Notes under the pieces: model-generated
The model's database searches: none
Told to the model about the DNA's origin: nothing
What the model saw: only the letters and a program-made list of their open reading frames with translations
Program-made: the position numbers and the translations under genes
DNA from: an uncultured Acetatifactor sp.
GTDB lineage: Bacteria; Bacillota; Clostridia; Lachnospirales; Lachnospiraceae
Assembly: GCA_910586215.1 (NCBI GenBank)
Contig: CAJUGH010000039.1
Span: forward strand, 1 to 35,320
DNA: 35,320 nucleotides
Reading direction: 5' to 3'
Part shown: piece by piece, positions 34,012-35,320 of the stretch
Numbering within the stretch: position 1 is the stretch's first letter
Layout of the letters: each line of letters opens with the position of its first letter

Positions 34012-35010
34012 TCAATAATAACTCATATCCGTGTAATTCGTCCCATCCCCTACAAAACTGGTATCAGCCCCGCCAGCAGAGAATGTCAGATCCAGCCTGT
34101 TCCAGGAATCTGCCGACACCTGGAACTTCACCGTAACCCACCCTGTCTCTTCCGTATAGAACATGTTCCAGGCATGATAGACATCATCCGGAGACACATC
34201 CCCGAACACCATCTTGGTGGGAATCCCCTGGCTGCGCAGCATGGCTGCCGTCAAGGATGCATAGTCAAAACAAATCCCCTTCCCTGTGGCCAGGGTCTCG
34301 TCCACATCCGGCAGATATCCCGTCTGGACAGTTGCCGCCTTCTGGTAGTCGTAATCCACATTCTCTGTGATGTACGCATATACCGCTGACACTACCCCCA
34401 GGGCATCCTCCGCCTTGGCCGCCAGTTCTGCCGCCTTCTTCACACAGTCTGAATCCTTGCTGTAATTCACATAGTCACTGGGACGCAGGAACGGCTGGAA
34501 CTCATCTGCCAACACCACGTTTTCCTCCGCAGTATAGATAGGTGCATATTTGCCTTCGGTCACGTTTTCCATCACTTTGAACGTATAGGTGCCATCTCCG
34601 CCCTGGAGTGGAAAGATGGAGGGTGTGCCGTCCGAGGCCATATTATAATTGTACTTGGTATCACCTTTAAGAACCTGGAATTTCAGCCTCTTGTCCGATT
34701 CTGCACTGACTGCCACATATCCCTGGCTTAGGGCGGACAGATCCAGCTTCACAGTTCCTGTCCCTTCTGCCTTGTCAGCGTGGAAAGCGGAATCTGCAAA
34801 TTCCGGTGCCTGATACGCCTTGAAATTCGTTCCGCCATCCTGCGATACCATGGACAGTCCTTCGTCAGAGGATGCCTCCCCCGGACCGGATGCCGGAACA
34901 GACTCCACAGGGGGATTCCCGTTCTGCGTCCTGCCATCCCCTGTCCTTCCGCACCCTGCCAGGGACAGTAGTATTACCAGGCAAATACCATAGATTTTCA
35001 TTCGATGCAT
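34012..35010 (-). CDS. Transglutaminase-like lipoprotein
   Basis: About 332 residues. A signal peptide with lipobox SLAGC (Cys at about 20) indicates export and lipid anchoring on the outer face of the membrane. A disordered Gly/Ser linker follows, then a beta-rich region, then a transglutaminase/papain-like core with catalytic Cys in GKGICFDYASL, His in YHAWNMF and Asp in NRLDLTFS. Such proteins act as proteases, isopeptidases or cross-linkers, or sometimes only bind. The start could be 35010 or the ATG at 35001; both keep the signal peptide. It is driven by a strong promoter and may run into the pilus-like genes 122 nt downstream, since no strong terminator lies between. Confidence 0.88.
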   Translation of the reverse strand: MHRMKIYGICLVILLSLAGCGRTGDGRTQNGNPPVESVPASGPGEASSDEGLSMVSQDGGTNFKAYQAPEFADSAFHADKAEGTGTVKLDLSALSQGYVAVSAESDKRLKFQVLKGDTKYNYNMASDGTPSIFPLQGGDGTYTFKVMENVTEGKYAPIYTAEENVVLADEFQPFLRPSDYVNYSKDSDCVKKAAELAAKAEDALGVVSAVYAYITENVDYDYQKAATVQTGYLPDVDETLATGKGICFDYASLTAAMLRSQGIPTKMVFGDVSPDDVYHAWNMFYTEETGWVTVKFQVSADSWNRLDLTFSAGGADTSFVGDGTNYTDMSYY

Positions 35011-35090
35011 AGTATCCCGATACCCCCGTTGTGCCTTGTTGTCAGCAGTACCGACACTCCACATAGGACAAAAATGATTCCATTTCTTCT

Positions 35091-35119
35091 ATTTTAATAC
35101 AGATAAGAAGTCAAGTCAA
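35091..35119 (-). promoter_or_regulatory. Promoter of the transglutaminase gene
   Basis: -35 TTGACT (35114-35119), a 17-nt spacer and -10 TAAAAT (35091-35096) on the minus strand. The leader is about 75 nt. The rest of the stretch up to the tRNA is AT-rich and holds no gene. Confidence 0.78.
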
Positions 35120-35193
35120 TCTTCGATTAACCTACGGAATCGAAAGTGTCACTGGTTATTTTTCATGATTGTACACTTTCTCTCCGTGAAAGG

Positions 35194-35221
35194 AAAAAAG
35201 AAGCCCAGGCTAAACCTGCGC
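35194..35221 (-). terminator. Terminator behind tRNA-Asp
   Basis: On the minus strand GC-G-CAGG pairs with CCTG-G-GC (one internal mismatch) around TTTAG and is followed by TTCTTTTTT. It is placed about 20 nt after the tRNA, as expected for an intrinsic terminator. Confidence 0.6.
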
Positions 35222-35241
35222 TCCCCATACCTTCTAAGGAA

Positions 35242-35315
35242 CGACCCAGATCGGACTCGAACCGACGACCTCCGCCGTGACAGGGCGGCGCTCTAACCAA
35301 CTGAGCCACTGGGCC
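35242..35315 (-). tRNA. tRNA-Asp (GTC)
   Basis: 74 nt. The acceptor stem GGCCCAG/CTGGGTC (one G-U pair), D-arm GCTC/GAGC, anticodon stem CCGCC/GGCGG with loop CTGTCAC (anticodon GTC) and T-loop TTCGAGT are all present. Discriminator base G. CCA is not encoded. Its promoter lies outside the window. Confidence 0.96.
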
Positions 35316-35320
35316 TTATA

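Overview
The window looks like chromosomal DNA of an anaerobic Firmicute of class Clostridia, most likely a fairly GC-rich member of the Lachnospiraceae. Four things point there: a large single-chain pyruvate:ferredoxin oxidoreductase, a two-gene SUF pair, rubredoxin, and a Bacillus-like arrangement of Pho-box half-sites. The species cannot be named from sequence alone. There are no insertion sequences, prophage blocks or CRISPR arrays. A tRNA gene sits at each end: a partial tRNA-Arg(TCT) on the left and a complete tRNA-Asp(GTC) on the right.

Region 1 (about 150-12,100, all minus strand) is a phosphate block. In the direction of transcription it runs: a coiled-coil protein of unknown function, an N-acetylmuramoyl-L-alanine amidase, pstS, pstC, pstA, pstB, a Na+/phosphate transporter with a C-terminal PhoU domain, then a PhoB/PhoR-type two-component system, and finally a separately promoted hybrid sensor kinase. 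There is no free-standing phoU. A four-half-site Pho box with exact 11-nt periodicity lies in front of the Na+/Pi transporter gene.

Region 2 (about 12,190-20,160, minus strand) starts from a strong sigma-A promoter and carries hisS, a cluster of stem-loops, aspS, an Sfp-type phosphopantetheinyl transferase, and two overlapping half-transporter genes. The two half-transporters form a heterodimeric ABC exporter with one degenerate ATP site.

Region 3 (about 20,200-26,100, plus strand) is an iron-sulfur and redox island: a minimal sufC-sufB pair, nifJ (pyruvate:ferredoxin oxidoreductase), and a 58-residue rubredoxin. A perfect 12-bp hairpin with a T-run sits directly before nifJ and buries its Shine-Dalgarno sequence.

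Region 4 (about 26,100-35,100, minus strand) contains a transglutaminase-like lipoprotein, a small type IV pilus/type II secretion-like cluster (PilC/GspF, four small single-membrane-segment proteins and a PilT ATPase), a MATE transporter, and a DUF3737 / MalY-PatB aminotransferase pair with its own promoter. The pilus-like cluster has no PilB, no prepilin peptidase and no canonical prepilin, so it is the best candidate for an undescribed system. Several otherwise conserved enzymes across the window carry low-complexity in-frame inserts or tails, which looks like a trait of this lineage.
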